Positions 25,889 to 35,573 are shown, counted from the first letter of the stretch. The stretch: DNA of 64,000 nucleotides from Arthrobacter bambusae (GCF_030812595.1 NZ_JAUSSZ010000001.1:310001-374000), one strand, 5' to 3'. Notes: generated by a model from the letters alone, not told the origin. Made by a program: numbers and translations.

Positions 25889-26491
25889 TCACGGTTTGAG
25901 GAGGGACTGCAACTGCAGGAGTGCTTCGTCGAGTACCGTAAGCATGCGCTCATGAGGGTTGTCCGCCCAGCGGTACATCGCCGAGAGTGCGACGCCGAGG
26001 AGGCACCCAGCCAACGTGCGGACTTTGACGTCATCAACGGCCAGTCCCAGACGCGCTGCAAGGAGTTCATCTGCGTCGGTGCTTGAGAGCACAAAGAACT
26101 GGTCCGATGCGACTGAGCGCAGTTCCGGAACCTGGAAGATCAGCCGGACCCGTTGTTCGAGATCTTCTATTTCTGAAGCGGGCAGTGCTCCGAAGGTTTC
26201 GCCCATGGCGCGGCGGATAGCTTCGATGGGTCCGTATTCAGGCGGCTGATCCATCAGCGCCCTGGTCAAGAAGGGGTCGTATTCGTCGCGAAGCACGACG
26301 TCTTCCTTCGTGGGGAAGTAACGGAAGAACGTGCTCGGCGAAATATCCACGGCCGCTGAGATCTGCTCGACGGTCGTGCCGGTGTAGCCATTCCGGCGGA
26401 ATAGTTCCAGGGCTGCTCGCTGAATCGCCTGACGGGTTCGGGTCTTCTTGCGTTCGCGCAATCCGATCTCCGGCTTATCCTCCAGCGCCAA
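25889..26491 (-). CDS. TetR-family transcriptional regulator
   Basis: The product has 200 aa. TTG 26491 is favoured because GAGAGGGG precedes it and it overlaps the MFS gene by 17 bp. The N-terminal HTH is clear (RQAIQRAALELFRRNGYTGT, VEQISAAVDISPSTFFRYFP, residues 15-60). The C-terminal ligand domain is Ala/Leu-rich and of the AcrR type. As the second gene of the MFS operon it is likely to repress that promoter, where an AAGTG-N-CACTT palindrome lies between -35 and -10. Confidence 0.9.
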   Translation of the reverse strand: MALEDKPEIGLRERKKTRTRQAIQRAALELFRRNGYTGTTVEQISAAVDISPSTFFRYFPTKEDVVLRDEYDPFLTRALMDQPPEYGPIEAIRRAMGETFGALPASEIEDLEQRVRLIFQVPELRSVASDQFFVLSSTDADELLAARLGLAVDDVKVRTLAGCLLGVALSAMYRWADNPHERMLTVLDEALLQLQSLLKP

Positions 26492-28043
26492 CGTCGTTCC
26501 CCTCTCGCAGCGTGGTTGTGTCTTGGTCGTGCTCGTTTGTCCGCGGCATCCTCGCTGGAATGAAGAGCAGCGCAAGAATCAGCCCGGCCACGGCGAGGCC
26601 CGCGCTCACCAGCAATGCTATGTCCATGCCTCGCATGAATGCGATCTCCACCTCCCGCGCGATTGAGGCCGACCCAAGTTCCCGGGCGACGGCGAGGCCA
26701 CCGAACACGCTGGAGCGCACGACGACGGCGGCCGCTTCCGGAACGCCGGTCAGCGCCAGATTGGCGATGTAGGCGCTGCTGAGAAGGCTGCCTAGAATCG
26801 CGGCACCAAGCGGTGCGCCGAGCTTCTGCATGGCCGACATGATCGCCGACCCGATGCCGGCACGCTCGGCCGGAAGCACAACCAAAGCGGTCGATGCCGC
26901 CGTGGTCAAGGCGAGCCCGATACCAAGGCCGAACACGGTCAGCCAGGCCAGCGTGAAAATGCCGGGGGACGATGCGGTGGTTGTAGATCCAACCGCCAGT
27001 CCAGCGGCCATCAGTGCAAACCCGCAGGCTGTAGTGAGCTTGGGCCCGATGGCCGCGACCACGCGATTCGCCGGGATCGCGCCGAGCATCAATCCGCCGA
27101 TGAGGGGAAGAAGACTGAAGCCAGAGCCTTGGGCGTCAAATCCCAGGATCGCCTGGAAATATTGGGGCACGGTGAACATCACGCCGACCATGGCCAGCAG
27201 TCCGACTGCTGCAAGAATCGAGCCCCAGGCAAACGCGGCGGAGCGGAAGAGGCTCAGGTCAACGAGCGGCTGGCCATGTGGTCGCCCGCCGAGAAAGCGC
27301 TCCCACAAACAGAACATGACCAGAGCAGCTACGCCCCCGGCGAGCGAGCCGAGCGACCCCGGGTCGTTCCAACCTTTTACTCCAGCCTCGATGAGTCCAT
27401 ACACGACGATCGCGGTGCCGCCACTGACCAAAAACATCCCCAGCGGGTCAAGTCCCGGCTTGGCGGGGTCGCGCGATTCCGGCACTGCCACGAGGACGGC
27501 AATGATTCCAATGATCACGACGGGCACGTTCATCAAGAAGACCCAGCCCCACCAAAAATGGCTGAGGAGCCACCCTCCCAGGATCGGTCCGATCGGCATG
27601 GCGAGGAAGTTCGCGGCCGCCCACAGGCCAACGGCGCGGGGCCGTTCCTCCTCGGAGAAGATGACCGTGATCACACTCAGGGCGGTCACAGTCAGGCCGG
27701 CACCCGCAGCGCCGAGGATGATTCTAGCGATGATGAACATCCCGGGGTTTGCTGCGTACGAACACGCCGCGGATCCTAGGCCGAACATCACCAGCGAGGT
27801 CATCATGACTTTCTTCCGGCCGAAACGATCGCCGAGAACCCCTGCCGGCAGCATCGCCGCCGCAAGTGCCAACGCATAGCCTGCCGAGAACCACTGCAAC
27901 TCTGACTCCGCTGCGTGCAGCCCCGTCGCTAGCGTGGGCAACGCGACACTAAGCACCGTGATGTCGAGCCCAACCGCGAGGACGGCGAGCATGATGGCCC
28001 CCAGCGCCCACCAGCGCCGGTTGTCGAAAGTTTCCATCTTCAT
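26475..28043 (-). CDS. MFS drug:H+ antiporter, DHA2 (EmrB/QacA-type, 14 helices)
   Basis: The product has 522 aa with about 14 hydrophobic segments. Motif A, GVLGDRFGRKKVMMTSLVMF, is near residue 68 and the motif C-type GPILGGWLLSHFWWGWVFLMN near residue 150. LDITVLSVALPTLA in helix 1 carries the Asp typical of DHA2. It should export lipophilic compounds. ATG 28043 follows GGAGGCGG. The TetR gene directly downstream forms a usual efflux-pump/repressor pair. Confidence 0.94.
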   Translation of the reverse strand: MKMETFDNRRWWALGAIMLAVLAVGLDITVLSVALPTLATGLHAAESELQWFSAGYALALAAAMLPAGVLGDRFGRKKVMMTSLVMFGLGSAACSYAANPGMFIIARIILGAAGAGLTVTALSVITVIFSEEERPRAVGLWAAANFLAMPIGPILGGWLLSHFWWGWVFLMNVPVVIIGIIAVLVAVPESRDPAKPGLDPLGMFLVSGGTAIVVYGLIEAGVKGWNDPGSLGSLAGGVAALVMFCLWERFLGGRPHGQPLVDLSLFRSAAFAWGSILAAVGLLAMVGVMFTVPQYFQAILGFDAQGSGFSLLPLIGGLMLGAIPANRVVAAIGPKLTTACGFALMAAGLAVGSTTTASSPGIFTLAWLTVFGLGIGLALTTAASTALVVLPAERAGIGSAIMSAMQKLGAPLGAAILGSLLSSAYIANLALTGVPEAAAVVVRSSVFGGLAVARELGSASIAREVEIAFMRGMDIALLVSAGLAVAGLILALLFIPARMPRTNEHDQDTTTLREGNDVGAGG

Positions 28044-28412
28044 GGCTTCCGCCTCCCATTTGCCATCTGGGGTGCATTTCCTGCGTTAATGAAAGTCTAT
28101 GGTAAATAAGTGTCACTTTCAATAGAAGGTCACTGTCATAATTTTCGCCCCTCCGGACCGTCTTCGTGAGCGGCACTGCACCGGAGCACCCAAGCACCTC
28201 TTGGTCTTCGCCGGCTTTTGCATCGGCTGGGTGACGACGACGATCGCGCGGTTCGTCTACCCGCCGCCCAAACGCTGGGGAGTGGGTCGGGTCCATGGCT
28301 GATGCGATGCGTGGGGGTAACTCAACGCGGGGGTAGTTTCTATCGACGGATTGGAGATGGAACGCTTCCTACCACTGACGCGCGGCGGAGCCCGCTGGCT
28401 GGCAGGGCCTTG
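28044..28412. other. Intergenic region with MFS promoter, otherwise no supported gene
   Basis: These 369 bases lie between the start of the MFS gene and the stop of the TspO gene (both minus strand). Apart from the promoter/operator at 28094-28122, I see no ribosome-binding site followed by a convincing frame. The open frames on either strand have biased composition and no family features. Confidence 0.5.
28094..28122 (-). promoter_or_regulatory. MFS promoter with TetR-type operator in the spacer
   Basis: On the minus strand TTGAAA (28122-28117) and TAGACT (28099-28094) are separated by exactly 17 bp. The spacer contains AAGTGTCACTT in plus orientation (28108-28118), a perfect 5-bp inverted repeat about one central base. 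This is a good position for repression by the co-transcribed TetR regulator. Confidence 0.6.
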
Positions 28413-28970
28413 TTAGTTGTTGGCCGCGGCATAGAGGTTCAGGCTCGCTGAGAACACGATCCAGGAAATGTAGGGCAGCATGAGCAGTCCCGCCGTCCTG
28501 TTTATAAGGCCGAACAGGACGGTTGTGGCTGCCACGGCCAGAGCCAGAGCGGCGATGAGGAGAAGGGCAAGCCATAGTGCGGCGTCGCCCCATGTCGGGT
28601 ACATGCCGAAAAAGGTGGGTGCCCACGCCAGGTTGAGCAGCATTTGGACACCGTACGCCGTCATGGCTCCGCGGGTTTTGGCCGACCGTTGGCGCCAGAC
28701 CAGCCACGAAGCCACGGCCATCGCCGTGTACAACACCGTCCAAACCAAACCGAAAACCCAGCCCGGCGGCGTCCACGGCGCTTTGCTGGCCGTTGCGTAC
28801 CAGCCGGAGGCATTGCCAAGGATGACCATCGACCCCAGCCAAGACACCGTGAAGGAGACAACGAGAAATCCCAGGAGTGCCGTGACTTGGCGCGCGAAAC
28901 CCGTCCGGGGCTTCGAAAGCGGCCCACTCGTCTGTCGGGATTCAGCCGGCACTTGGTCCACCTTGTTCAA
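28413..28970 (-). CDS. tspO: TspO/MBR-family membrane protein
   Basis: The product has 185 aa and five membrane helices. Family signatures are WYATASKAPWTPPGWVFGLVW (here split as WYATASKAPWTPP and GWVFGLVWTVLY, about residues 58-80), LNLAWAPTFFG (about 112) and the C-terminal WIVFSASLNLYAAANN. TspO binds porphyrins and related ligands. An about 27-residue polar N-terminus before helix 1 suggests the true start may be downstream of TTG 28970, for example GTG 28961. Confidence 0.92.
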   Translation of the reverse strand: MNKVDQVPAESRQTSGPLSKPRTGFARQVTALLGFLVVSFTVSWLGSMVILGNASGWYATASKAPWTPPGWVFGLVWTVLYTAMAVASWLVWRQRSAKTRGAMTAYGVQMLLNLAWAPTFFGMYPTWGDAALWLALLLIAALALAVAATTVLFGLINRTAGLLMLPYISWIVFSASLNLYAAANN

Positions 28971-29094
28971 TCGAGTGTTGGACTTACAGTCTGGCAGTCT
29001 CCCAGGCTGACCCTACCCACCGCAGGCCCGCGCCGGTGATGTCCGGCCAGCGTGTCGTCGCCACCGGGCTTCGGCGTTCGGGCACTATGGGGGC

Positions 29095-29484
29095 ATGGAC
29101 AAGGGGAAAAGGGAAGAGCACCAGGACTTCTTCACGCGGTTCACCTCCAGGACGGCCAAGGTACTCGGCCACGCCTGGGTGTTCGCGGGGGCTGTCGCCG
29201 TCCTCGTCCTGTGGGCCGGTACGGGCCCGTTCCTGGGCTTCTCCGACACTTGGCAGCTCGTGATCAATACCGGCACGACCATCGTGACGTTCTTGATGGT
29301 GTTCATCATCCAGAACACCCAGAACCGCGACTCCGCGGCCATGCACCTGAAAATCGATGCCGTCATGAGAGAACTGCAGATCACGAATTCCAAGCTCTAC
29401 TCGGCAGAGGAAGAAGGCGAGAAGGAACTCGAGGAGCAGCGCCGGCGCATGGAGGGCCAGGACGGAACCGGGCCCGCATCCTGA
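29095..29484 (+). CDS. Low-affinity iron permease-family small membrane protein
   Basis: The product has 129 aa. Two membrane segments (about 26-48 and 55-75) are separated by GFSDTWQLVINTGTTIVTFL, followed by FIIQNTQNRDSAAMHLKID, the characteristic motif of PF04120. The C-terminus is a charged probable coiled coil (EEEGEKELEEQRRRME). Despite the name, iron transport is shown only for the fungal relatives. ATG 29095 has no ribosome-binding site, but CACTAT ends 6 nt upstream, as in leaderless actinobacterial genes. Confidence 0.9.
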   Translation: MDKGKREEHQDFFTRFTSRTAKVLGHAWVFAGAVAVLVLWAGTGPFLGFSDTWQLVINTGTTIVTFLMVFIIQNTQNRDSAAMHLKIDAVMRELQITNSKLYSAEEEGEKELEEQRRRMEGQDGTGPAS

Positions 29485-29487
29485 ACC

Positions 29488-29545
29488 CCAGGCGTTCGCC
29501 CCGTTGTCCCGCGCCGAGTTTGCCGGGACAAGCGTTTCGGCCTGG
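29488..29545 (+). terminator. Two-tier inverted repeat, probable terminator
   Basis: CCAGGC (29488-29493) pairs with GCCTGG (29540-29545), and inside it TTGTCCCG (29504-29511) pairs with CGGGACAA (29524-29531). It begins 4 nt after the stop of the iron-permease-like gene. There is no U-tract. Confidence 0.55.
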
Positions 29546-29613
29546 AATTCCGGAGCTTGGGTCATTCTTCCATCCCAATCCTCTCCGTGAGCTGAGAAAT
29601 TAACAGCCGGGGC

Positions 29614-29640
29614 TGTCACACATTCCGTCCGGCCGGTGTC
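29614..29640 (+). promoter_or_regulatory. ECF41-type promoter (TGTCACA-N16-TGTC)
   Basis: TGTCACA at 29614-29620 is followed, after exactly 16 bp, by TGTC at 29637-29640, 41 bp before the start of the AhpD-like gene. The described ECF41 target consensus is TGTCACA-N16-CGTC. The sigma factor itself is the next gene in the same unit, so this is very probably its own target promoter. Confidence 0.75.
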
Positions 29641-29680
29641 TTCATGGCGTAAGGCAAGGAAACCGACCCCAGGAGGAATC

Positions 29681-30274
29681 ATGACCACCCGGATCCCAGC
29701 CGCAGAGATCACCGGACTTTACGGCACCCTCATCAAGAAGTTCAGCGCTAAAATGTTCGGCAAGGTGCCGGAATCGCTGGGCGTCATGTGGCACAACCCG
29801 GCCGTGCTCAAGGCGTCCATGGGCATGGGGCAGAAGCTGCAGAAGTGGAACAGCTGCGACGAATCGCTGAAATCCTATGCCCACATGGCGGTGGCGTCGC
29901 TGATCGGCTGCACGTGGTGCCTGGACTTCAACTACTTCATGGCGCACAACAAGGGCCTCGATTTGGACAAGGCGCAGCAGATCCCGTGCTGGCGCGATTC
30001 CAGCGTCTTCACGCCGCTGGAACGCGACGTGTTGGAGTACGCCGAGGCCATGAGCACCACGCCGGTTACCGTCAGCGACGAGCTCGCCGCCCGATTGCTG
30101 GAGCAGCTCGGCGCGGCGGCGCTAGTGGAGCTCACGAGCGTGATCGGCTACGCCAACCTCACCACCCGCGGCAACGTGGCGCTCGGCATCGAGTCCGAGG
30201 GCTTTTCTGATTCGTGCGGCCTGAAGCCCCTCGCAGCGCCGGGTCCCTCGCGCTCCCGGGCGGGCGCGCGGTAG
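29681..30274 (+). CDS. Carboxymuconolactone decarboxylase / AhpD-like protein
   Basis: The product has 197 aa. ATG 29681 follows a perfect AGGAGG. The AhpD-type redox motif appears as SLIGCTWCLDFNYFMAH (Cys-x2-Cys and a downstream His, about residues 70-87). The surrounding helices fit the family. The last 20 residues (APGPSRSRAGAR) are non-conserved. Such genes are the usual partners and targets of ECF41 sigma factors, as here. The physiological substrate is unknown; a peroxidase or related redox role is plausible. Confidence 0.92.
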   Translation: MTTRIPAAEITGLYGTLIKKFSAKMFGKVPESLGVMWHNPAVLKASMGMGQKLQKWNSCDESLKSYAHMAVASLIGCTWCLDFNYFMAHNKGLDLDKAQQIPCWRDSSVFTPLERDVLEYAEAMSTTPVTVSDELAARLLEQLGAAALVELTSVIGYANLTTRGNVALGIESEGFSDSCGLKPLAAPGPSRSRAGAR

Positions 30275-30284
30275 CGTGGCGGGT

Positions 30285-31193
30285 ATGCGCAGCAGCGGCA
30301 CTTCCGGCACCACAGACAGCCTGGAGCTTTTCACCACGCACCGCAGCCTCCTGTTCACCGTTGCCTATGAGATGCTCGGCTCCGCTGCCGACGCGGAGGA
30401 CGTGGTGCAGGAGGCCTGGATTCGGTGGGCCGGCCTCGATGCCGGGGTCCGTGCGGAGGTTCGTGACCCGCGGGCCTACTTCGTCCGCATCGTCAGCCGC
30501 CAGGCGCTGAACCGGCTGCGGACCTTGAGTCGACGGCGGGAAGAGTACGTGGGCGAATGGCTGCCCGAGCCGCTGCTCACCGCGCCGGACGTCGCCGAAG
30601 ACATTGAACTGGCCGAGAACGTCTCGATCGCCATGCTCGCGGTCCTCGAATCGCTGACCCCGGTGGAGCGGGCGGTTTTCGTCCTGCGAGAGGTCTTCGA
30701 CGCACCCTACGAGGAGATCGCGGAAGCGGTGGACAAGTCGACGGCGGCCGTCCGTCAGATCAGCAGCCGTGCGCGTTCGCATGTGGCGGCACGCCGCCCC
30801 CGGATGCAGGTGGACCGCAGCGAGCAGCAGGCCGTCGTCGAACGTTTCCTCGCCGCAGTCACCACCGGCGACGTGCAGGGCCTGATGGATGTCCTGGCCC
30901 CGGACGTTGTCCTCGTCGCCGACGGCGGCGGAATCGCGCAGGCCTCGCGGGTGCCTGTGTACGGCGTGAAGAAGGTGATCAATCTGCTGCGCCCGTTCCC
31001 GCAATGGGCGGTCAATCCGAAAGTCGCCCTGCTTTGGCTCAACGGCGGCCTCGGCATCCGGATCGACGACGAAGCAGGCGGCCCGTCGCTCATCAGCGTG
31101 GTGGTCGAGGACGGCCGGATTGCCCGGATCTTCGCGATGCGGAACCCGGACAAGTTGGGTCGCGTCGAGGAGGAAACCCGGCTGGCGCGCTAG
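30285..31193 (+). CDS. ECF41-type RNA polymerase sigma factor with C-terminal SnoaL-like domain
   Basis: The product has 302 aa. Region 2 (LLFTVAYEMLGSAADAEDVV) and region 4 (VFVLREVFDAPYEEIAEAV) are followed by a SnoaL-like extension. All three ECF41 signatures are present: WLPEP in the linker, DGGG in the SnoaL domain and NPDKL near the C-terminus. In ECF41 the extension acts in place of an anti-sigma factor, both inhibiting and assisting the sigma factor. ATG 30285 is used; TAGCGT ends 7 nt upstream, suggesting a leaderless transcript in addition to read-through. Confidence 0.94.
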   Translation: MRSSGTSGTTDSLELFTTHRSLLFTVAYEMLGSAADAEDVVQEAWIRWAGLDAGVRAEVRDPRAYFVRIVSRQALNRLRTLSRRREEYVGEWLPEPLLTAPDVAEDIELAENVSIAMLAVLESLTPVERAVFVLREVFDAPYEEIAEAVDKSTAAVRQISSRARSHVAARRPRMQVDRSEQQAVVERFLAAVTTGDVQGLMDVLAPDVVLVADGGGIAQASRVPVYGVKKVINLLRPFPQWAVNPKVALLWLNGGLGIRIDDEAGGPSLISVVVEDGRIARIFAMRNPDKLGRVEEETRLAR

Positions 31194-31252
31194 CTTCCCA
31201 TCGGGAACCGCGTGCCCAGGGCATTTCGATGACGGCGGCTTAATCCGCCGGA

Positions 31253-31269
31253 AGATTGTTGAACAATCT
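31253..31269. promoter_or_regulatory. GntR-type operator upstream of pxpA
   Basis: AGATTGTT-G-AACAATCT is a perfect 8-bp inverted repeat about one base, 50 bp before the pxpA start codon. Its core TTGTTGAACAA recurs at 36283-36293 in front of the DUF969 gene. The FCD-type GntR regulator encoded between the two sites (35574-36251) is the natural candidate to bind both. Confidence 0.7.
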
Positions 31270-31318
31270 CGGGTTTTAGTGCATCCTTGAAGGACACCAA
31301 ACCGAGACGGAGATCACA

Positions 31319-32077
31319 ATGCCCAGCATCGATCTGAACAGCGACGTCGGCGAGTCCTTTGGGAACTGGTCCTTCGGCGACGACGCCGCCATTTTTGAAA
31401 GCGTGTCCAGCGCCAACGTCGCCTGCGGGTTCCACGCGGGGGATCCTGTCGGCATCATGGCCACGTGCCAGGCTGCCGTGAAGGCCGGCGTCACCGTCGG
31501 CGCGCACCCCGGCTACCGTGACCTGGCCGGATTCGGCCGCCGTTTCGTGGACATGACCCCGGCCGAGCTGACCGCAGATGTCGTTTACCAGATCGGCGCG
31601 GTCCAGGCGATGGCCCTCGCTGCCGGAACCGCCGTCCGCTACGTCAAGCCGCACGGGGCCCTGTACAACACCATCGTGAACCATCCGCAGCAGGCCGGCG
31701 CCGTGGTTGCTGCCATCCTCGCCGTGGACCCCACGCTGCCCCTCATGGTGCTCCCGAACTCCGAGATCCAGCACCAGGCCGAAGCCGCCGGGCTCCGTAC
31801 CGTGACCGAGGCGTTCGCTGACCGCGCCTACAATCCGGACGGCACCCTGGTCTCCCGGCGCGAACCCGGCGCCGTGCTGCACGAGGTTGCGGACGTCGTC
31901 GAGCACGTCCTGCGCCTCGCCACCGACGGTGTGGTCCGAGCCATCGACGGCTCCTTGGTCCCCGTCAATGCTGAAAGCATCTGCCTTCACGGCGACACCC
32001 CCGGGGCTGTGGCCATGGCCGCAGCCGTCCGCGCCGCACTCGTGGACGCCGGCATCCAGATCCGGAGCTTCGCCTAG
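31319..32077 (+). CDS. pxpA: 5-oxoprolinase subunit A (LamB/YcsF family)
   Basis: The product has 252 aa. [12 protein letters not shown] at residue 5, [12 protein letters not shown] near 39, [15 protein letters not shown] near 62 and [10 protein letters not shown] near 105 are the family's conserved metal- and substrate-binding segments. With PxpB and PxpC it hydrolyses 5-oxoproline to glutamate using ATP. ATG 31319 follows GGAG. It is the first gene of the pxpA, pxpBC, biotin carboxylase operon, controlled from a promoter with a GntR-type palindrome. Confidence 0.95.
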   Translation: MPSIDLNSDVGESFGNWSFGDDAAIFESVSSANVACGFHAGDPVGIMATCQAAVKAGVTVGAHPGYRDLAGFGRRFVDMTPAELTADVVYQIGAVQAMALAAGTAVRYVKPHGALYNTIVNHPQQAGAVVAAILAVDPTLPLMVLPNSEIQHQAEAAGLRTVTEAFADRAYNPDGTLVSRREPGAVLHEVADVVEHVLRLATDGVVRAIDGSLVPVNAESICLHGDTPGAVAMAAAVRAALVDAGIQIRSFA

Positions 32078-32079
32078 CC

Positions 32080-33768
32080 ATGACCCCACAGCAGCAAGCA
32101 AGCGAAGCCGCCGCACCCGCCGGCCTAAACGGGATCAGGGCCGCCGGCGACCGTGCCATCCTGGTGGAGCTGCCATCCCTGCAAGCTGTCCTCAGCCTCC
32201 AGACGCAGCTCACCGCGCATCCGCAGCCGGGCCAGATCGACGTCATCGCCGCCGCCGGAACGGTCCTCATCACGGCGGATTCGCCCCAGGCTATACAGGC
32301 ACTGGCGGCACATGTACGCGGCTTGGACCTTGAGGCGCCCGTGGAAACTGACAGCACGCTGGTCAGCATCGACGTGGTGTACGACGGCGAGGACCTGGAT
32401 GAGGTGGCGGCCCTCACCGGGCTGGGCCGCGAGGGAGTGGTGGCAGCCCACACAGGCCAGCTCTGGACCGCGGCCTTCGCCGGCTTCGCTCCGGGCTTTG
32501 CCTACCTCACGGGCGAGGATTCCAGCCTGGAGGTTCCGCGTCGCCGGTCGCCGCGTACGGCTGTTCCTGCGGGCGCGGTCGCCTTGGGCGGCGCCTACTC
32601 GGCGGTCTACCCCCGGCAGTCGCCGGGCGGCTGGCAGCTGATCGGCCGGACCGATGCAGCCATGTGGGACCTCGGCCGGGAGAACCCTGCGCTGATCCGT
32701 CCCGGGGACACGGTCCGGTTCCACGCCGTCCGCGCCAAGGCCACCGTGACTCAACAGCTCGTGACTCAACAGCAGAAGCCCAAGCCCAGCGACGCCGAGG
32801 CGGAAGAGCAAGCCACCGAAGGCCTCGCCGTCCGCAAGCCCGGACTGCAGTCCACCATCCAGGACCTCGGCCGCCCGGGTTACGCAGCGCTCGGCGTGAG
32901 CAGCGCCGGCGCCATGGACCGCGGAGCACTTCGCCGCGCGAACCGCCTGGTCGGCAATCCGGAGGATGCCGCCGGGATCGAACTCCTTTTCGGCGGGCTC
33001 GAACTTGTTGCCCTCAGCGACCAGGTCATCGCCGTCACCGGAGCAGCCGTTCCGCTGACGGTCACGCGCCCGGACGACGAACAGGCTGCGGATGAGCGGC
33101 GGCCGAGGGCGACCCTGCACCCGGCGTGCGACGCCCCATTCGCCCTCTTGGCAGGGGAGCGGCTCACTGTGGGCACCCCCACTGCGGGCCTGCGCTCCTA
33201 CGTAGGTGTCCGCGGCGGACTCGGTGGATCCGAAGCCCTGGGCAGCCGATCCACGGACACCATGTCCGGCATCGGCCCCGAACCGCTTCAAGCGGGCACT
33301 ATCCTGACCGTCCGACCCCCCAAACCAGGCAGCGTCGTGGGCCATCCCGAGATCTCGCCCCTCCCGGACGTAAGCCAGGCCATCGTGCTGCGTGTGGTTC
33401 CCGGACCCCGGCAGGACTGGTTCAGCGCCGAAATGCTGCAGGCCTTCCTGGCCCAGGAATGGACCGTCACGCCCCAGTCGAACCGGATCGGACTGCGGCT
33501 GAACGGCCAGGCACTCACCCGCAGCCGCGACGGCGAACTGGCCAGCGAAGGAACCGTCCGCGGCGCCGTGCAGGTGCCTCCGGAAGGCCAGCCGGTCCTG
33601 TTCCTGTCCGATCACCCGGTGACCGGCGGCTACCCGGTGATTGCCGTCGTCGTCCACGCGGACCTGGACAAAGCCGCACAACTTCCCCCGGGCACCACCG
33701 TGCGGTTCGCCGCGGCGGCGTTCCCGGCAGAGCTGCCCGAAACACCTAAGGAAACCTCCCATGCGTAA
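32080..33768 (+). CDS. 5-oxoprolinase subunit B-C fusion (KipI-KipA / AHS1-AHS2)
   Basis: The product has 562 aa. Residues 15-235 are PxpB/KipI-like ([45 protein letters not shown]). A short acidic linker follows, and residues 250-545 are PxpC/KipA-like ([57 protein letters not shown]). In most bacteria these are two genes. The same two domains form the central part of urea carboxylase. Gene start 2 nt after pxpA stop indicates coupling. Confidence 0.94.
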   Translation: MTPQQQASEAAAPAGLNGIRAAGDRAILVELPSLQAVLSLQTQLTAHPQPGQIDVIAAAGTVLITADSPQAIQALAAHVRGLDLEAPVETDSTLVSIDVVYDGEDLDEVAALTGLGREGVVAAHTGQLWTAAFAGFAPGFAYLTGEDSSLEVPRRRSPRTAVPAGAVALGGAYSAVYPRQSPGGWQLIGRTDAAMWDLGRENPALIRPGDTVRFHAVRAKATVTQQLVTQQQKPKPSDAEAEEQATEGLAVRKPGLQSTIQDLGRPGYAALGVSSAGAMDRGALRRANRLVGNPEDAAGIELLFGGLELVALSDQVIAVTGAAVPLTVTRPDDEQAADERRPRATLHPACDAPFALLAGERLTVGTPTAGLRSYVGVRGGLGGSEALGSRSTDTMSGIGPEPLQAGTILTVRPPKPGSVVGHPEISPLPDVSQAIVLRVVPGPRQDWFSAEMLQAFLAQEWTVTPQSNRIGLRLNGQALTRSRDGELASEGTVRGAVQVPPEGQPVLFLSDHPVTGGYPVIAVVVHADLDKAAQLPPGTTVRFAAAAFPAELPETPKETSHA

Positions 33769-35524
33769 AGTCCTCATTGCCAACCGCGGCGAGATTGCCG
33801 TCCGGATCGCCCGCGCTTGCGACGATGCAGGCCTGGACAGCGTGGCCATCTACGCCGACCCCGACGCCGATGCGCTGCACGTCTCAGTAGCCACCGAATC
33901 GTACTCGCTGGGTGGCTCCAGGCCCCAGGAAACCTACCTGGACATCGAGAAAATCCTCGCCGTCGCCGCGAAAAGCGGTGCCGACGCCGTCCACCCCGGC
34001 TACGGCTTCCTGTCCGAGAACGCCGGCTTCGCCCAGGCAGTCATCGACGCCGGCCCGACCTGGATCGGCCCTTCCCCGGAGACCATCCGGCTCCTGGGCG
34101 ACAAGGTCAGCGCCCGAGAGGTGGCCGTCCGCGCCGGCGCCCCGCTCGCGCCGGGCAGCGACGGGCCGGTGGCCAGCGCGGCCGAGGTCCGCGCCTTCGC
34201 GGAGCAGGTGGGCCTTCCGGTCGCCATCAAAGCTGCCTTCGGCGGCGGCGGCCGCGGCCTGAAGGTGGTCCGGAACCAGGCCGACATCGAGGAGAGCTTC
34301 GACTCGGCAGTGCGTGAATCCTTGGCTGCCTTCGGCCGTAGTGAGTGCTATGTGGAGAAGTTCCTGGACCGCCCGCGCCACGTGGAAGCCCAGGTCATCG
34401 CGGACATGCACGGGAACGTGGTGGTGGTGGGAACCCGCGACTGCTCGTTGCAGCGCCGCCACCAGAAGCTTGTGGAGGAGGCCCCCGCGCCGTTCCTTGC
34501 CGCCGAACAACGCGCTGCCATCCATGCCTCGGCCAAGGCGATCTGCCGCGAGGCCGGATACGTGGGCGCGGGGACCGTGGAGTACCTGCTGGATGGCTCG
34601 GGTTTCCTGAGCTTCCTGGAGGTGAACACCCGGCTGCAGGTGGAGCACCCCATCACCGAGGAGACCTCGGGCGTGGATCTGGTGGCCGCGCAGCTGGCCA
34701 TCGCGGCGGGGGAGAAGCTTCCCGTTTTGGAGGACCCGGAACCACGGGGCCACGCATTCGAGTTCCGGATCAACGCTGAGGACCCGGGCCGGGGCTTCCT
34801 GCCGTCCCCGGGCTCTATCACGGAGTTCGAGGTGCCCACCGGGCCGGGGATCCGTGTGGACACCGGTGTCCGCGCCGGCTCCGTGGTGCCGGGGCAGTTC
34901 GACTCCCTGCTCGCCAAGCTTGTGGTCACCGGAGCGGACCGGCAGCAGGCCCTGCGCCGCGCACGCCGGGCCCTGCGGGAGTTCCGCATCGGAGGCCTGG
35001 CCACCGTGCTGGCGTTCCACCGGGCCGTGGTACAGGACCCGGACTTCACCCGTGCCGACGGGCTGGACATTTACACCACCTGGATCGAGAGCGAGTTCGC
35101 GTCGGTCCTGGCGGCGGACCCTGCCTTCAGCCCCGCCGCGCCGGAGGAACCCCGCCGGACCATCGGCATCGAGGTGGACGGCAAACGGATGGAGCTGGGT
35201 CTTCCCAAGACGCTGCTGGATGCACTGCTCGACGGCGGCGCACGGCGAGGTACCGGAGCTTCCGGTACCGGGGCCCAGGACAATGGCACGGAGACTCCGG
35301 CGGAGGAGAACGACGGCGATCTGCTGGCGACCATGGCGGGCACCGTCGTGAAGTGGCTGGCCCAGCCCGGGGCGTCGGTCGAGGAAGGGGAAACGGTGCT
35401 GGTGCTTGAAGCCATGAAGATGGAGACGGCCGTTGCAGCCCACCGGTCCGGCACGCTCGGTGAGCAGTTGGCAGCGGCGGGTGACGCCGTAACGCCCGGC
35501 CAGGTGCTCACCAGCATCGGTTGA
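33761..35524 (+). CDS. Biotin carboxylase fused to biotin carboxyl carrier domain
   Basis: The product has 587 aa from ATG 33761 (AAGGA upstream, 8-bp overlap with the previous gene). Residues 1-445 are a biotin carboxylase: [26 protein letters not shown], the ATP-grasp [10 protein letters not shown], and [16 protein letters not shown]. Residues 510-587 are a BCCP domain with the biotinylated Lys in EAMKMET. No separate carboxyltransferase gene is near. The adjacent PxpB-PxpC fusion supplies the domains that carry out this step in urea carboxylase, so a joint carboxylase or a biotin-dependent variant of 5-oxoprolinase is possible. Confidence 0.94.
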   Translation: MRKVLIANRGEIAVRIARACDDAGLDSVAIYADPDADALHVSVATESYSLGGSRPQETYLDIEKILAVAAKSGADAVHPGYGFLSENAGFAQAVIDAGPTWIGPSPETIRLLGDKVSAREVAVRAGAPLAPGSDGPVASAAEVRAFAEQVGLPVAIKAAFGGGGRGLKVVRNQADIEESFDSAVRESLAAFGRSECYVEKFLDRPRHVEAQVIADMHGNVVVVGTRDCSLQRRHQKLVEEAPAPFLAAEQRAAIHASAKAICREAGYVGAGTVEYLLDGSGFLSFLEVNTRLQVEHPITEETSGVDLVAAQLAIAAGEKLPVLEDPEPRGHAFEFRINAEDPGRGFLPSPGSITEFEVPTGPGIRVDTGVRAGSVVPGQFDSLLAKLVVTGADRQQALRRARRALREFRIGGLATVLAFHRAVVQDPDFTRADGLDIYTTWIESEFASVLAADPAFSPAAPEEPRRTIGIEVDGKRMELGLPKTLLDALLDGGARRGTGASGTGAQDNGTETPAEENDGDLLATMAGTVVKWLAQPGASVEEGETVLVLEAMKMETAVAAHRSGTLGEQLAAAGDAVTPGQVLTSIG

Positions 35525-35573
35525 GCCGCGACGCTGGCGCTGTGGCGCCGGTCCGGGCCGATATCGTGGTCCC

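Noticed and set aside
28150..28305. Plus-strand stretch LLVFAGFCIGWVTTTIARFV that looks like a membrane helix
   Set aside because: No start or ribosome-binding site, no upstream continuation; could be chance in a promoter region.
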